A stretch of 64,000 nucleotides of DNA from Phycisphaerae bacterium RAS2 (GCA_007753915.1 CP036352.1:2294001-2358000), one strand, 5' to 3'. Numbered from the stretch's first letter, positions 29,763-38,828 are shown. The notes: generated from the sequence alone by a model not told the origin. A program made the numbers and translations.

Positions 29763-30652
29763 CCCCGCGCCCCCTCGTCGGATTCCGGCTCATCACGCCA
29801 TTCGTCGCCTTCCACCAATTCGTCCTCGTCATCGGCCGACCATTCATCTTCCGACAGGTCACCGGCGGGCAGCGCATCGTGAAACGGCGAGGAGATATCT
29901 TCGCTTTCGTCCGACGCATCCGACCCGGGCGGACGTCGGCGAACGACCCTGCCGCGGTCGCCGCTCATACGCCGCCGAACCGCATCGTGCAGCGACTCCT
30001 CATCCCTCGATTCGTCCGGCCCTCTGTCAGTCGATAGGGGTCGATCCGGAAGCACCGGCATCGACCGCGGCGCTTCCGCGATGCCCGCACTCGGCTCGAT
30101 CTCATTGTCCTGATCGTCCCCGTTGGACACGCCGAATCCATCTTGCGCCAGGGCATCCAGCTCGTCCTGCGTCAGCGGGACACCGAACTCCGTAGGCCCG
30201 CAGGACTCGTCGGCTTCATCAGCCGATGCATCGGTCGCGGCGGAATTCGACGGAGCAGCGGGCTCGCTCCATCGGTTCGATTGCGATCCGTCGAGCGCGG
30301 ACGCGCCCGGGAGCGAATCGGGCGAGGCCCGCCGGACGCCGGGCACATCGACTTTCATCCAATCGTTCGGCCCTTCCAGCGTCGGCACGATGATTTCGAC
30401 ATTTTGAAAATATCGCGGCGCCAGCATGAGAAAGGCGCACTCCGCCTCGTCCAGGTATCGCACATCCACGATCACCTGTGAGACGGCCGGCGATTCCGAC
30501 AGCCGCGCCATCGCGGCATACACGTCGCGAACGCGCTCGGTCGGCTGCCCGCCCGATTCCAGCGCAGTGCGGCACTGCTCAAGGACTGCGTCCTCGAAAC
30601 CGTCGACGAACAACACCGTTCCGGATGCGTTGCGATTCACGTGCGCTCTCAT
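29759..30652 (-). CDS. Acidic protein of unknown function with a receiver-like N-terminus, coupled to the diguanylate cyclase
   Basis: 297 residues from ATG 30652. The first 110 residues (VLFVDGFEDAVLEQCRTALE, QVIVDVRYLDEAECAFLMLA) look like a degenerate receiver fold, and the rest is strongly acidic and Ser/Asp-rich with low complexity. It overlaps the downstream GGDEF gene by four bases (ATGA), which suggests a regulatory partner. No enzymatic motif is visible. Confidence 0.6.
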   Translation of the reverse strand: MRAHVNRNASGTVLFVDGFEDAVLEQCRTALESGGQPTERVRDVYAAMARLSESPAVSQVIVDVRYLDEAECAFLMLAPRYFQNVEIIVPTLEGPNDWMKVDVPGVRRASPDSLPGASALDGSQSNRWSEPAAPSNSAATDASADEADESCGPTEFGVPLTQDELDALAQDGFGVSNGDDQDNEIEPSAGIAEAPRSMPVLPDRPLSTDRGPDESRDEESLHDAVRRRMSGDRGRVVRRRPPGSDASDESEDISSPFHDALPAGDLSEDEWSADDEDELVEGDEWRDEPESDEGARG

Positions 30653-30907
30653 CACGTTTTCCGCATTCGGTGCGCCGCCCCCTGTGCCAAGCGCACCCAA
30701 CCGGTTCCCCCGCCCCATCCTAACCGGTCGATTCCTTCAATACGCCGCCCTGTCGCTTGCGGCTCGATTCCCGTTCGAAGTTTCGACGCGCCGGATTGTC
30801 TTCGACACGAATCGCGCGAGCCTAACATGAGGCCACGTCCAAGTTTATGACCGCCAAACGGGTGAGTCAAAGTTGGCAATGCGGCCCGACTTGGATAGAA
30901 TCCCGCC

Positions 30908-32440
30908 ATGCGCACGGATGCCGCTTTCATACGGACGTTGAACTCACACCGCACACGACCTGTAATCTCACGCGCCACGCTCGTGGCGGCGGCGATTTTA
31001 TCGACATGTGTCGCCGTCGGTCGCGCCGAAGACCGGTTACCGGATTCCGAGCGATCCACCGCGCGAGACAATCTCACCGCCCTGCTCGATCGGGCATTGA
31101 CGGGACACGGGCAATCCAAGGCCCGCTTCGGCGGTCGCGTGGTAAGCCTGCCATCGGGCGACGTCGTTTACGACTCCGGCGGACGATCACCGCTCATCCC
31201 CGCCAGCAACATGAAACTCGTCGTCATGGCGACCGCAATTGACCATCTCGGGCCGAACTATGAGTTTCGAACGGTTTGCGCTGTCCGTGGCCAGGACCTG
31301 GTCGTCATTGGAGGCGGCGACCCCACACTCGGCGACGACCGCCTCGCCGCCGAGCGCAAGGAGCCGATCACCGCGGTCTTTCGCGACTGGGCCCAGCGGC
31401 TCAAATCGTCCGGCGTGAAACAGATTCCCGGCAACATTGTGATTGACGACTCGCTGTTTGACCGTCAATTCACGCATCCGAACTGGCCGCCTGAGCAGCA
31501 CGAGACGTGGTACGAAGCGCCGGTGGGCGCGCTGAACTTCGCCGACAACTGCGTGGAGATCAGCGTCAAACCCGGCAAATCCGGAAAGCCCGCGACGGTG
31601 GCGATGGTCCCCGGAAATACGGCGCTGAAGATCATCAACAAGACCTCAACAGGCTCCAAACAAACCGTGAGCGCACATCGACGGCGCGGCAGCGATGAGA
31701 TCGTCGTGACCGGCTCGGTGGCCCGCGCCGGCACACTCGGACCGATTTCGGTGAACGACCCCGGACTTTATTTCGGCGGCGTGTTGCGGACCGTTCTGGC
31801 CGCGCAGGGCATCCGTGTCGGCGGCTCGGTCGTGCGGCAAGCCGTTCCGCGCGATGCAAACGGCAACCCGACCGGCGCGCACGTGATTGCCGTGGTGAAG
31901 ACACCGCTCCGAGACGCGCTGGCTCGCGCCGGCAAGCAGAGCCTCGGCATGATGGCGGAAGCCCTGATCAAACTGCTGGGCAGTCGGCAGTCGGGCATCG
32001 GCTCGTGGGAGAGCGGGCGTGCCGTGGTGATGTCATTCCTCCAAAAGGTGGGTGCCGACACGGCGGATTGCAAGGTGGACGACGGCAGCGGACTTTCCCG
32101 TCTTAATCGAATCAGCCCGCTGGCCATGACGCGCGTGCTGCAATACATGAACACCGCTTCGCCGGAGAAATTCGCTCTGCTGCGCGACTGTCTTGCCGTC
32201 GCGGGCGTCGACGGCACGCTCGAAAAGCGCATGCGCGACCCGGCGACAAAGGGCCGCGTCTTCGCCAAGACCGGCTACATCAACGGCGTCCGCACGCTCG
32301 CCGGCTACATCCGAACCGGCCCGGACAGTTGGCTGGCGTTTGCCTTCTTCTATAATCAAGCCGCCGCCACCCGGCCCCTCTCCGATGCACAGGATAAGGC
32401 GTGCAAATTGCTCGCCGGAGGCGGGTCACCTCGACCCTGA
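30908..32440 (+). CDS. dacB: D-alanyl-D-alanine carboxypeptidase/endopeptidase (PBP4 family)
   Basis: 510 residues with a signal peptide (TLVAAAILSTCVAVGRAE). The three penicillin-binding motifs are present: PASNMKLVV carries SxxK with the nucleophile Ser, DDGSGLSRLNRISP carries the SxN box, and AKTGYINGV carries KTG. A large insert between SxxK and SxN is typical of the S13/PBP4 class. It trims or cuts peptidoglycan peptides in the periplasm. It is divergent from the minus-strand pair upstream. Confidence 0.93.
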   Translation: MRTDAAFIRTLNSHRTRPVISRATLVAAAILSTCVAVGRAEDRLPDSERSTARDNLTALLDRALTGHGQSKARFGGRVVSLPSGDVVYDSGGRSPLIPASNMKLVVMATAIDHLGPNYEFRTVCAVRGQDLVVIGGGDPTLGDDRLAAERKEPITAVFRDWAQRLKSSGVKQIPGNIVIDDSLFDRQFTHPNWPPEQHETWYEAPVGALNFADNCVEISVKPGKSGKPATVAMVPGNTALKIINKTSTGSKQTVSAHRRRGSDEIVVTGSVARAGTLGPISVNDPGLYFGGVLRTVLAAQGIRVGGSVVRQAVPRDANGNPTGAHVIAVVKTPLRDALARAGKQSLGMMAEALIKLLGSRQSGIGSWESGRAVVMSFLQKVGADTADCKVDDGSGLSRLNRISPLAMTRVLQYMNTASPEKFALLRDCLAVAGVDGTLEKRMRDPATKGRVFAKTGYINGVRTLAGYIRTGPDSWLAFAFFYNQAAATRPLSDAQDKACKLLAGGGSPRP

Positions 32441-32506
32441 CCGCGGGATTACAATACCAGGTTGGGTCCGCGCGACCTTCGACGCCTCGCTGATTGCTGC
32501 GACACC

Positions 32507-33934
32507 ATGACGCTCTCCAAAGCCTGGCGACAGTTTCGAGTCGGCATGATCGTCACCGATGCCGTGACGGTGACGCTCACCTACATCCTCGCTGATTACC
32601 TGCGATGCCGGTTCTGGATGAACAATACGCCGTGGCCGGAATATCACCCCGGGGTCGGCAGTTCGGTTCGCATTCACATGCAGGTGCTGGTCTTCCTGCC
32701 CTTTGCGTGGCCGATCCTGCTTAACTGGCTTGGCTGGTATCAACAGAAATGGCGCAGCCCGCGCTGGTTGCTGCGGCACGCCGTCGCCGGGAGCGCCATT
32801 CTCGGTCTGCTCATGGCGGCCCTTGCGCTGCTTTTTTCTCGCGATCTGTATCCCCGTGCCCAGATCGGCTTCGCAGCCGCCCTGCTTCCTGCGACCACCC
32901 TCGCGGTCCGCGGTATAAACGCGTGGATGGGCCGGTGGATCAGCGCCCGTCACCGCGCCCACGTTCTCATCGTGGGCACCGGCCGGGACGCGGTCCTGCT
33001 GCGACGGCTGTTGCGCACCACCATGCTCGGTAAGTCGGCCGTCGTGGGCCATTTGCGCGGGCCCTGGGAAGCGGACGTCGATTCGCCGCACACCGGGGCC
33101 GTCCTCGGCGGTCTGGAACAACTGGCGCCGATCCTCGATCGGCAAGTCGTGGATGAGGTGATTTTTTGCGCGCCGCTCGACGCCATCGCAAGCCTGCTGC
33201 CCGCCATTCGCCAGTGCGAGGAGATCGGGGTCACGGCGCTGGTTCGTGCCGACGGCCTTGCGGCGCACACCGTCCCGGAGATGGTGGACTTCCACGGCGT
33301 GCCGCTGCTTTATTACGCTCCCGCGAGGCACTCACCCGAATTGCTGTCGATCAAACGCGGCCTGGACGTGCTTTTTGCAATTATCGGAATCATCCTGACC
33401 GCGCCGATAATGCTAGTATGCGCGGCGCTCATCAAGGCATCGTCACCGGGGCCGATCCTGTTTCACCAGCGGCGAAGCGGGCTGAACGGCCGCGAGTTCA
33501 TGATGTTCAAGTTCCGCACCATGACGCAGGATGCGGAGCGCCGGCGCGACGAGCTGGCGCACCTGAACGAATCGGACGGCCCGGTGTTCAAGGTCGCCGA
33601 CGACCCGCGCATCATTCGCGTTGGCAAGTTCTTACGGCGATGGAGCCTCGACGAGCTGCCGCAGCTTTTCAACGTGCTCAAGGGCGACATGTCCATTGTC
33701 GGGCCTCGGCCTCCGATTCCGGCGGAAGTTGCGCGATACGATCGCTGGCAGCGCCGGCGGTTGAGCATGCGTCCGGGGCTGACGTGCCTCTGGCAGGTCA
33801 AGGGGCGGCATCGAATCGGATTCGACGAGTGGATGGCGCTGGATTTGTTCTACATCGATCATTGGTCGCTCAAGCTCGATTTCCTTATCATCTTCCGAAC
33901 GGTGACCACGGTCTTCGCCGGGTCGGGGGCCTGA
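32507..33934 (+). CDS. Polyprenyl glycosylphosphotransferase (WcaJ/PglC-superfamily sugar transferase)
   Basis: 475 residues from ATG 32507. Four to five transmembrane helices occupy the first 145 residues, followed by a CoA-binding-like domain and a further re-entrant helix (LDVLFAIIGIILTAPIMLV). The catalytic domain has HQRRSGLNGREFMMFKFRTM, WSLDELPQLFNVLKGDMSIV, GPRPPIP and LTCLWQVKGRH. It starts lipid-linked exopolysaccharide synthesis by moving a sugar phosphate onto undecaprenyl phosphate at the inner membrane. It probably works with the deacetylase and GT-C genes, although they are 8 kb away. Confidence 0.93.
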   Translation: MTLSKAWRQFRVGMIVTDAVTVTLTYILADYLRCRFWMNNTPWPEYHPGVGSSVRIHMQVLVFLPFAWPILLNWLGWYQQKWRSPRWLLRHAVAGSAILGLLMAALALLFSRDLYPRAQIGFAAALLPATTLAVRGINAWMGRWISARHRAHVLIVGTGRDAVLLRRLLRTTMLGKSAVVGHLRGPWEADVDSPHTGAVLGGLEQLAPILDRQVVDEVIFCAPLDAIASLLPAIRQCEEIGVTALVRADGLAAHTVPEMVDFHGVPLLYYAPARHSPELLSIKRGLDVLFAIIGIILTAPIMLVCAALIKASSPGPILFHQRRSGLNGREFMMFKFRTMTQDAERRRDELAHLNESDGPVFKVADDPRIIRVGKFLRRWSLDELPQLFNVLKGDMSIVGPRPPIPAEVARYDRWQRRRLSMRPGLTCLWQVKGRHRIGFDEWMALDLFYIDHWSLKLDFLIIFRTVTTVFAGSGA

Positions 33935-33959
33935 TTCTCCTTCGTTGCTTGAGGGCGCG

Positions 33960-35018
33960 ATGACCAGCCTATTCACCTTGTTCGCTACGCTCGGCCTCGC
34001 GCTTGTCGGCCAGACGCTCCCGGCGGGCGACACCACGCCCGTTGACGACGCCCCGCTGCTTCCAGCGATTACTCCCGAATCGATCCTTCCGAACGCGATC
34101 CGTGCAGAGCTGCGCACGCCGCGCGTGATGGTGCCGGTCGGCAGCCCGGTCTTTGTCGAATTCACGATCATCAACATCAGCGACGTGCCGGTGAAGCTTT
34201 CCGTGCCCGGCGCGCTGGTCGGCCGCGAGCGGTACGACGGCGGCATCGGCCTTCCGCTGGAGCATGTCTTCTCGGCCGCACAGTTCCGCGGGCTGGACGT
34301 CGTCAGCGAGACGAATCCGGCGATGGGCGAGCGTGTGACGCGCAAGCCGGAGTATCCGATTCCGGCCATCACCCTCTCGCCGTATGCGACAATCGGCCTG
34401 CGGTTCGACGTAGCACGGTTCTACCCTGGGCTGCACCAGGCGGGCATCTATCAGTTGACGTGGCGGCCCTATGGCGGCGTGGTCACGAGCAACACGGTGC
34501 AAATCCACGTCGTGCAATACAAGCAAGTTGTGATGGAGACCGAGTTCGGCAACGTGACGCTTCAGTTGCTGTACGATAAGGCTCCGCACCACGTGGCGAA
34601 CTTTCTCGACCTCGTCGATCGCCGCTTCTACAACGGCAAGTCATTTCACCTCGCCTTTGAGAATCAGTTCCTGCTCGGCGGCTGTCCGAACAACGACGGC
34701 ACGGGGCGGCGACCCGACGGCCTGACGCTGCCGCCGGAGTTCAACGACACGCCCTTTCAGTTCGGCACGGTCGGCATGGCCCTGATCGAAGGCGATCAGC
34801 AATCGGGCAGCTCGCAATTCTTCATTTGTCTATCAAGGCAACCGAATTGGGACGGGCGCTACACCGCCTTTGCTCAGATCGCCGGGCCGCAGTCGCTGGC
34901 CGTGTTGCGCAAGATGGCCCAGGTCGAGGTCGACGCCGAGCGCCACCCCAAGAAGCCGCTGCTGATCAAGAACATGTCGATTCAGGATGCGGTGATCGTC
35001 CCGCGTGTGTCGCAATAG
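33960..35018 (+). CDS. Cyclophilin-type peptidylprolyl isomerase-like protein lacking the catalytic Arg
   Basis: 352 residues with a signal peptide (LFTLFATLGLALVGQTLPA). The N-terminal half is an unassigned beta-rich domain (PVFVEFTIINISDVPVKLSV). The C-terminal 165 residues are a cyclophilin domain (VVMETEFGNVTLQLLYDKAP, GTVGMALIEGD, SGSSQFFICLSRQPNWDGRY). The usual FHRV catalytic segment reads FHLAFENQF, so the key Arg is replaced, and activity may be weak or absent. It follows the sugar transferase by 25 bases. Confidence 0.88.
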   Translation: MTSLFTLFATLGLALVGQTLPAGDTTPVDDAPLLPAITPESILPNAIRAELRTPRVMVPVGSPVFVEFTIINISDVPVKLSVPGALVGRERYDGGIGLPLEHVFSAAQFRGLDVVSETNPAMGERVTRKPEYPIPAITLSPYATIGLRFDVARFYPGLHQAGIYQLTWRPYGGVVTSNTVQIHVVQYKQVVMETEFGNVTLQLLYDKAPHHVANFLDLVDRRFYNGKSFHLAFENQFLLGGCPNNDGTGRRPDGLTLPPEFNDTPFQFGTVGMALIEGDQQSGSSQFFICLSRQPNWDGRYTAFAQIAGPQSLAVLRKMAQVEVDAERHPKKPLLIKNMSIQDAVIVPRVSQ

Positions 35019-35071
35019 ACGCGTCGATGCTCGGGCGCGCCCTGCCCGCCCCCTGCCTAGTCAATCGCGGG

Positions 35072-35431
35072 CTACCAGTTCCCCTCATAGAAGAATCGCT
35101 CGCGCGTGATCTTGTCGCCCTGCACGGTGTACACCGCGACTTCCTGCAGCGACTTCCGGTCGCCGGTGTCCTTGCGCGTCACGTCAAACGTGATGTGCAC
35201 GGCAAACTCATTCGGTCCGTTGAAATACGGCCCGCGCACCGTCTCGCCGTGAATCGTGTTCGCCGCCGCCCAGCGCTCCGACTTGGCGATCACCGCCGCC
35301 TGCCCCGCCGTCTCGCTGCCGTTGCCCTCGACGGAGACGATGTCGGGGTGGTACAGGGTGCGCATCACGTCGAAGTTCTTGCGCTGGTTGCATAGATCGA
35401 CGAATTGTTTGGCGATGGTTTCGAGACTCAT
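35072..35431 (-). CDS. SnoaL/NTF2-like protein
   Basis: 119 residues from ATG 35431, with GAGGAA upstream. LETIAKQFVDLCNQRKNFDV, TLYHPDIVSVEGNGSETAG and YEGNW are typical of the single-domain NTF2-like cone fold found in SnoaL-type isomerases and small uncharacterised proteins. No catalytic residue can be named with confidence, so the role is unknown. Confidence 0.8.
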   Translation of the reverse strand: MSLETIAKQFVDLCNQRKNFDVMRTLYHPDIVSVEGNGSETAGQAAVIAKSERWAAANTIHGETVRGPYFNGPNEFAVHITFDVTRKDTGDRKSLQEVAVYTVQGDKITRERFFYEGNW

Positions 35432-35612
35432 GGGCTTCCTCACAGTTGCCGGTTGTAATTACCCAGTTATGGCAGTCGCATCGCGCAGTCAGCGGATTGC
35501 GCACATGCAATGCAATCTCGCCCGTTCGTGATCCGCCCCCGACTGTTGTACCACTCGAACATGTCCCGTACCACTCATCGACACGCGGCATGTTAATGCG
35601 TACCATTGGGCC

Positions 35613-36095
35613 ATGCTCGAGATCAGCACTTTCCTGACGTTTAACAACCAGGCCGAGCAGGCGGCACGATTCTATACGTCGATCTTTCCCGACTCGAAGA
35701 TCACACGGATCACACATTACCCCGACCTCGGACCTCAGTCGCCTTTCATCACCGGCAGCGTGATGACCGTCGAATTCACACTGAACGGTCGCCCATTCAC
35801 GGCGCTCAACGGCGGTCCTCAATTCACATTCAGCCAAGGCATTTCAATCAGCGTGCTGTGCGACACGCAGCAACAAGTCGATGAGTATTGGGAAAAATTC
35901 GTCGACGCGGGCGGCACCCCGGTCGCCTGTGGTTGGATCACCGACCATTTCGGCGTGTCATGGCAGATTGACCCCAAACTGCTGATCGACCTCATCGCCG
36001 ACCCCGACCCAGCCAAAGCCGCGAAAGCCATGCAGGCAATGATGAGCATGGTCAAGATTGACAGCGAAGCGCTCAAACGCGCGATGGCCGATTGA
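35613..36095 (+). CDS. PhnB-type VOC-family protein
   Basis: 160 residues. LTFNNQAEQAARFYTSIFP opens the first beta-alpha-beta module, RPFTALNGGPQFTFSQGISI the second half, and WITDHFGVSWQIDPKLLIDL is the characteristic PhnB/3-demethylubiquinone methyltransferase-like signature, although this family is really vicinal-oxygen-chelate fold of unknown function. It overlaps the unsupported upstream extension of the following DJ-1 gene and is probably co-transcribed with it. Confidence 0.88.
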   Translation: MLEISTFLTFNNQAEQAARFYTSIFPDSKITRITHYPDLGPQSPFITGSVMTVEFTLNGRPFTALNGGPQFTFSQGISISVLCDTQQQVDEYWEKFVDAGGTPVACGWITDHFGVSWQIDPKLLIDLIADPDPAKAAKAMQAMMSMVKIDSEALKRAMAD

Positions 36096-36157
36096 CGGCG
36101 GTGGCAATGCCGCGCCGGGGGCCATTCAATGTCGCCGATCCGATCAAGGAAAAAGGG

Positions 36158-36832
36158 ATGTCGAAAAAAATACTGTTCATCGTGTCCAATGCGAATGCCA
36201 TTGGTCCAAACAACAGAAGGACCGGCAATTATCTGCCGGAAGTAGCTCATCCCTACGTTGAGTTCGAAAATGCCAAGTATCAGATCGACTTCACCAGCTT
36301 AACGGGTGAGTCGCCGTTCCTGGACGCCCTTCATCTGGCGGACGACCCGGCCAACCTGTCCTTTCTGGTGGGCAAGGGGTGGGCTTCCATGCAGGAAGGC
36401 GGCAAGCTCGCGGATGTTGATGTTCGCCGATACGACGCCATCTTCATCCCCGGCGGCCTCGCGCCGATGGTTGACATGCCCGAACATCCGCTGCTGAAGA
36501 CGGTCATCCGGGACACCTATGAGCGCGGCGCCGTCGTGGGCGCGGTGTGTCACGGTCCGGTTTCAATGCTGAACGTGAAATTGAGCAGCGGCGCCTACCT
36601 GATCGCCGGCAGGAAAATAAGCTCATTCACCAACGACGAAGAAAGTAACTACGCCAGGGCCGATGTACCCTTCGAATTGGAAACCGCCCTCACCCGCCAA
36701 GGCGCTCTCTTCCACAAGACTGACCCCTGGGCCGCGTTCAGCATCGCCGACGGCAAACTCGTCACCGGCCAGAATCCTGCATCGGCCAAGGGCGTGGCCG
36801 AGAAGATGATCGGCGAGCTCGAAGCGCAGTGA
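36158..36832 (+). CDS. DJ-1/PfpI-family protein (type 1 glutamine amidotransferase-like)
   Basis: 224 residues from ATG 36158, preceded by AAGGAAAAAGGG. The nucleophile elbow is GAVVGAVCHGPVSML, where Cys and the following His match the catalytic pair of this superfamily, and IFIPGGLAPMVDMPEHPLL marks the substrate-pocket region. KTDPWAAFSIADGKLVTGQN ends the fold. Family members include Hsp31/YajL-like glyoxalases and deglycases. The exact reaction is not known. Confidence 0.88.
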   Translation: MSKKILFIVSNANAIGPNNRRTGNYLPEVAHPYVEFENAKYQIDFTSLTGESPFLDALHLADDPANLSFLVGKGWASMQEGGKLADVDVRRYDAIFIPGGLAPMVDMPEHPLLKTVIRDTYERGAVVGAVCHGPVSMLNVKLSSGAYLIAGRKISSFTNDEESNYARADVPFELETALTRQGALFHKTDPWAAFSIADGKLVTGQNPASAKGVAEKMIGELEAQ

Positions 36833-36987
36833 GTCCTCGTGACGGACCTCGCAACGACTGCGGACAGACTCATGACGACTCAGCCGGGATCGCATGGCTG
36901 GGGTGTTTCAACCCCGGCTACAATCTGGGCAAGTCTGCCGCCGAAGGACCGCAATTATCGCTCTTTTCGCCGTGCCATCGGCCGCGC

Positions 36988-37015
36988 TTGCAGCCGCCCG
37001 GACGATGCATACAAT
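36988..37015 (+). promoter_or_regulatory. Promoter of the tRNA-Pro gene
   Basis: TTGCAG at 36988-36993 and TACAAT at 37010-37015 with a 16-base spacer resemble a sigma-70 promoter. The tRNA begins 12 bases after the -10 element, which fits a transcript with a very short leader. Confidence 0.6.
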
Positions 37016-37027
37016 GCTTCGTTCGCA

Positions 37028-37102
37028 CGGGGCGTAGCTCAGCCTGGTTAGAGCGCTTGGTTCGGGACCAAGAGGTCGGAAGTTCGAATCTTCTCGCCCC
37101 GA
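37028..37102 (+). tRNA. tRNA-Pro (anticodon CGG)
   Basis: 75 bases fold into a full cloverleaf: acceptor stem CGGGGCG pairing with CGCCCCG, D arm GCTC/GAGC, anticodon stem CTTGG/CCAAG around the loop TTCGGGA, and a T arm with loop TTCGAAT. The CCA end is not encoded. The 3' half is covered by the antisense 3' end of a serine recombinase gene, so this tRNA is the likely attachment site of the element to the right. Confidence 0.96.
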
Positions 37103-38577
37103 CTTTTCGAGAGATCAAGCCCTTCGACGAGCACGTCGAAGGGCTTTCTCGTTGTAAATACGGCACTTGCGCCATCCAGGGTGCAGTTCAAACAGACGAT
37201 TTCGAGGATTCGCCTCTTCGTGGCGTAATCGGCAGAAACCCACTGATTTTGCAGGGTTTGCGAGAGTTCAAACACCTTCGCCGCCAGTTCCGCCGTTTCG
37301 TCGTGCGAACGGTCCAGAACGTCCAGTTGCAGCTTGATTGACGCCAGCCGGTCCCGAAGCTCGGTGTGCTTCCGGGCGAAGGTGTCCTGATCCACATCAT
37401 CACCGAGCCGCAGGTTCAGGAGCCGGTCCTGCTGGGCGACCAGGAGCGACGCCTGCCGGGTCAGTTCTTCCCGCTGGGCGCGGGAGTCCTTCTGGGCGTC
37501 CCGCGTCTGTGAGGCCAGGACCAGGCGGAACCAGTCGCGGACCTCCGGGTCCTCCACCTTCATCCGGCCGAAGAGTTCGAGCACCTGCCGGTCCAGTTCG
37601 GCTTCCGGCACCCGCACCCGCGGATGCCCAGGCGCGGTGTAGCCGCTGCACCGGTAGTAGACGTACCGACGGTCGGGCGTGCTCTTGAACCGCTTGACGA
37701 CCTGTTCGCCGGTGATGGCACGGCCGCAGTGGCCGCAGGTCATGAACTCGCCGGCGAAGGTCATTTGATGCGCGTGGTAGACGTGCCCGCCCAGGAGCGC
37801 CTGCACACGGTCCCAGGTAGAGCGTTCGACGAGCGGAGTCTGCTTGCCCGGATACCAGTGCCCCTTGAACGGAATCTCTCCGATGTACGCCCGGTCGGTG
37901 AGCATGGCGTGCAGCTTGCTCCGCGTGAATCGCGGAGCATCGGACCGATACGTCATGCCGTCGGCGTGCAGCCGATCCCGAAGCCCATCGAGCGTGAGCG
38001 GTTCGTAGGCGTAGAGGTTGAAGATTCGCTTGACGTTCTCCGCTGCCACCGGCTCGACTTCGGTGACGCAGCGCCCGTCACGCCGCACGTTGCGGTAGCC
38101 GTAGGGCGCCTTGCCGACGAACCAGCCTTCCTGGACGCGACGGGCAAGCCCTTCCTTGACATCGAGCGCCTGCTGCTCGGTGTAGAACGCGGACATGTTC
38201 GCCAGCGTCCGCCGCATCATGCGGCCGGCCGGCGTGTTCTCCGTCGGCTGAGAGACGGAAATGAACGCGAGGCCGTACTCGCTTTCGAGGCGTTCGAGTT
38301 CAACGTAGTCGAAGAGATTGCGGGCGGCGCGATCGACCTTGTAGAAGAGCAGGCCGTCGAGTTCCTCCGCGTGCTTCTTGCCGTAGGCGATCAGCTCGCG
38401 GAACGTCTTCCGCTCATCGCTCTTGCTCGCAGTTTCTGCCACCTTGAACAGCCGGACAATCTCGCCGCCCGCGGCCAGGGCGTACCGCTTGAGTGCATCC
38501 TCCTGGACCGCGAGTGAGAAGCCCTCGCGTTCCTGTTCCCGACTGCTGACCCGTGCCAGGGCGACGAAGCGTTTCAT
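37048..38577 (-). CDS. Large serine recombinase (integrase of the element)
   Basis: 509 residues. The N-terminal catalytic domain contains ALARVSSREQEREG with the nucleophile Ser at about residue 11 and LLFYKVDRAARN. The recombinase domain (APYGYRNVRRDGRC, LHAMLTDRAYIGEIPFKGHW), a zinc ribbon (FMTCGHCGRAI) and a C-terminal coiled coil (about 355-440) follow. The reading frame runs into the tRNA-Pro gene in antisense, so the last residues (EKIRTSDLLVPNQAL) are encoded by the tRNA and the TAA stop lies in its D-loop. It should integrate and excise the element at this tRNA. Confidence 0.92.
   Translation of the reverse strand: MKRFVALARVSSREQEREGFSLAVQEDALKRYALAAGGEIVRLFKVAETASKSDERKTFRELIAYGKKHAEELDGLLFYKVDRAARNLFDYVELERLESEYGLAFISVSQPTENTPAGRMMRRTLANMSAFYTEQQALDVKEGLARRVQEGWFVGKAPYGYRNVRRDGRCVTEVEPVAAENVKRIFNLYAYEPLTLDGLRDRLHADGMTYRSDAPRFTRSKLHAMLTDRAYIGEIPFKGHWYPGKQTPLVERSTWDRVQALLGGHVYHAHQMTFAGEFMTCGHCGRAITGEQVVKRFKSTPDRRYVYYRCSGYTAPGHPRVRVPEAELDRQVLELFGRMKVEDPEVRDWFRLVLASQTRDAQKDSRAQREELTRQASLLVAQQDRLLNLRLGDDVDQDTFARKHTELRDRLASIKLQLDVLDRSHDETAELAAKVFELSQTLQNQWVSADYATKRRILEIVCLNCTLDGASAVFTTRKPFDVLVEGLDLSKSRGEKIRTSDLLVPNQAL
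37117..37146. repeat. Perfect 13-bp palindrome beside the tRNA
   Basis: Two perfect 13-base arms with a four-base loop lie 15 bases past the tRNA end and inside the recombinase gene. It could terminate the tRNA transcript on the plus strand (followed by TTTCTCGTT), or bind the recombinase as part of the attachment site. Both remain inferences. Confidence 0.55.
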
Positions 38578-38583
38578 GGTGCT

Positions 38584-38799
38584 TTACTCCCGCGACAGAA
38601 GCTCGAACAACCGTCCGGCATTCTGGACAATTGTAATCGCCTCTGCGGGAGAAAGCGGCCTTCCGTAGCGGGGTTCCCAGACTTTCTGCGTCGCTTCAAT
38701 CAGTTCAGGCGTGATCCACGCCGGCGTTCCGGCCGGAAGGGCGCCAGGCGCGCTCTCACGCCGCTCCGCCGCTTCGACCTGGACACGCTCCTGCCGCAT
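38584..38799 (-). CDS. Small protein of unknown function upstream of the recombinase
   Basis: 71 residues, ending six bases before the recombinase start, so translation is probably coupled. The N-terminus is Arg/Glu/Ala-rich, and the C-terminus (PAWITPELIEATQKVWEPRY, EAITIVQNAGRLFELL) is helical. It resembles small proteins commonly found beside such recombinases, but no function is known; a directionality role is only a guess. Confidence 0.6.
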   Translation of the reverse strand: MRQERVQVEAAERRESAPGALPAGTPAWITPELIEATQKVWEPRYGRPLSPAEAITIVQNAGRLFELLSRE

Positions 38800-38828
38800 C
38801 GCCGTGGTTCTCCGTTCACACGACCCTC

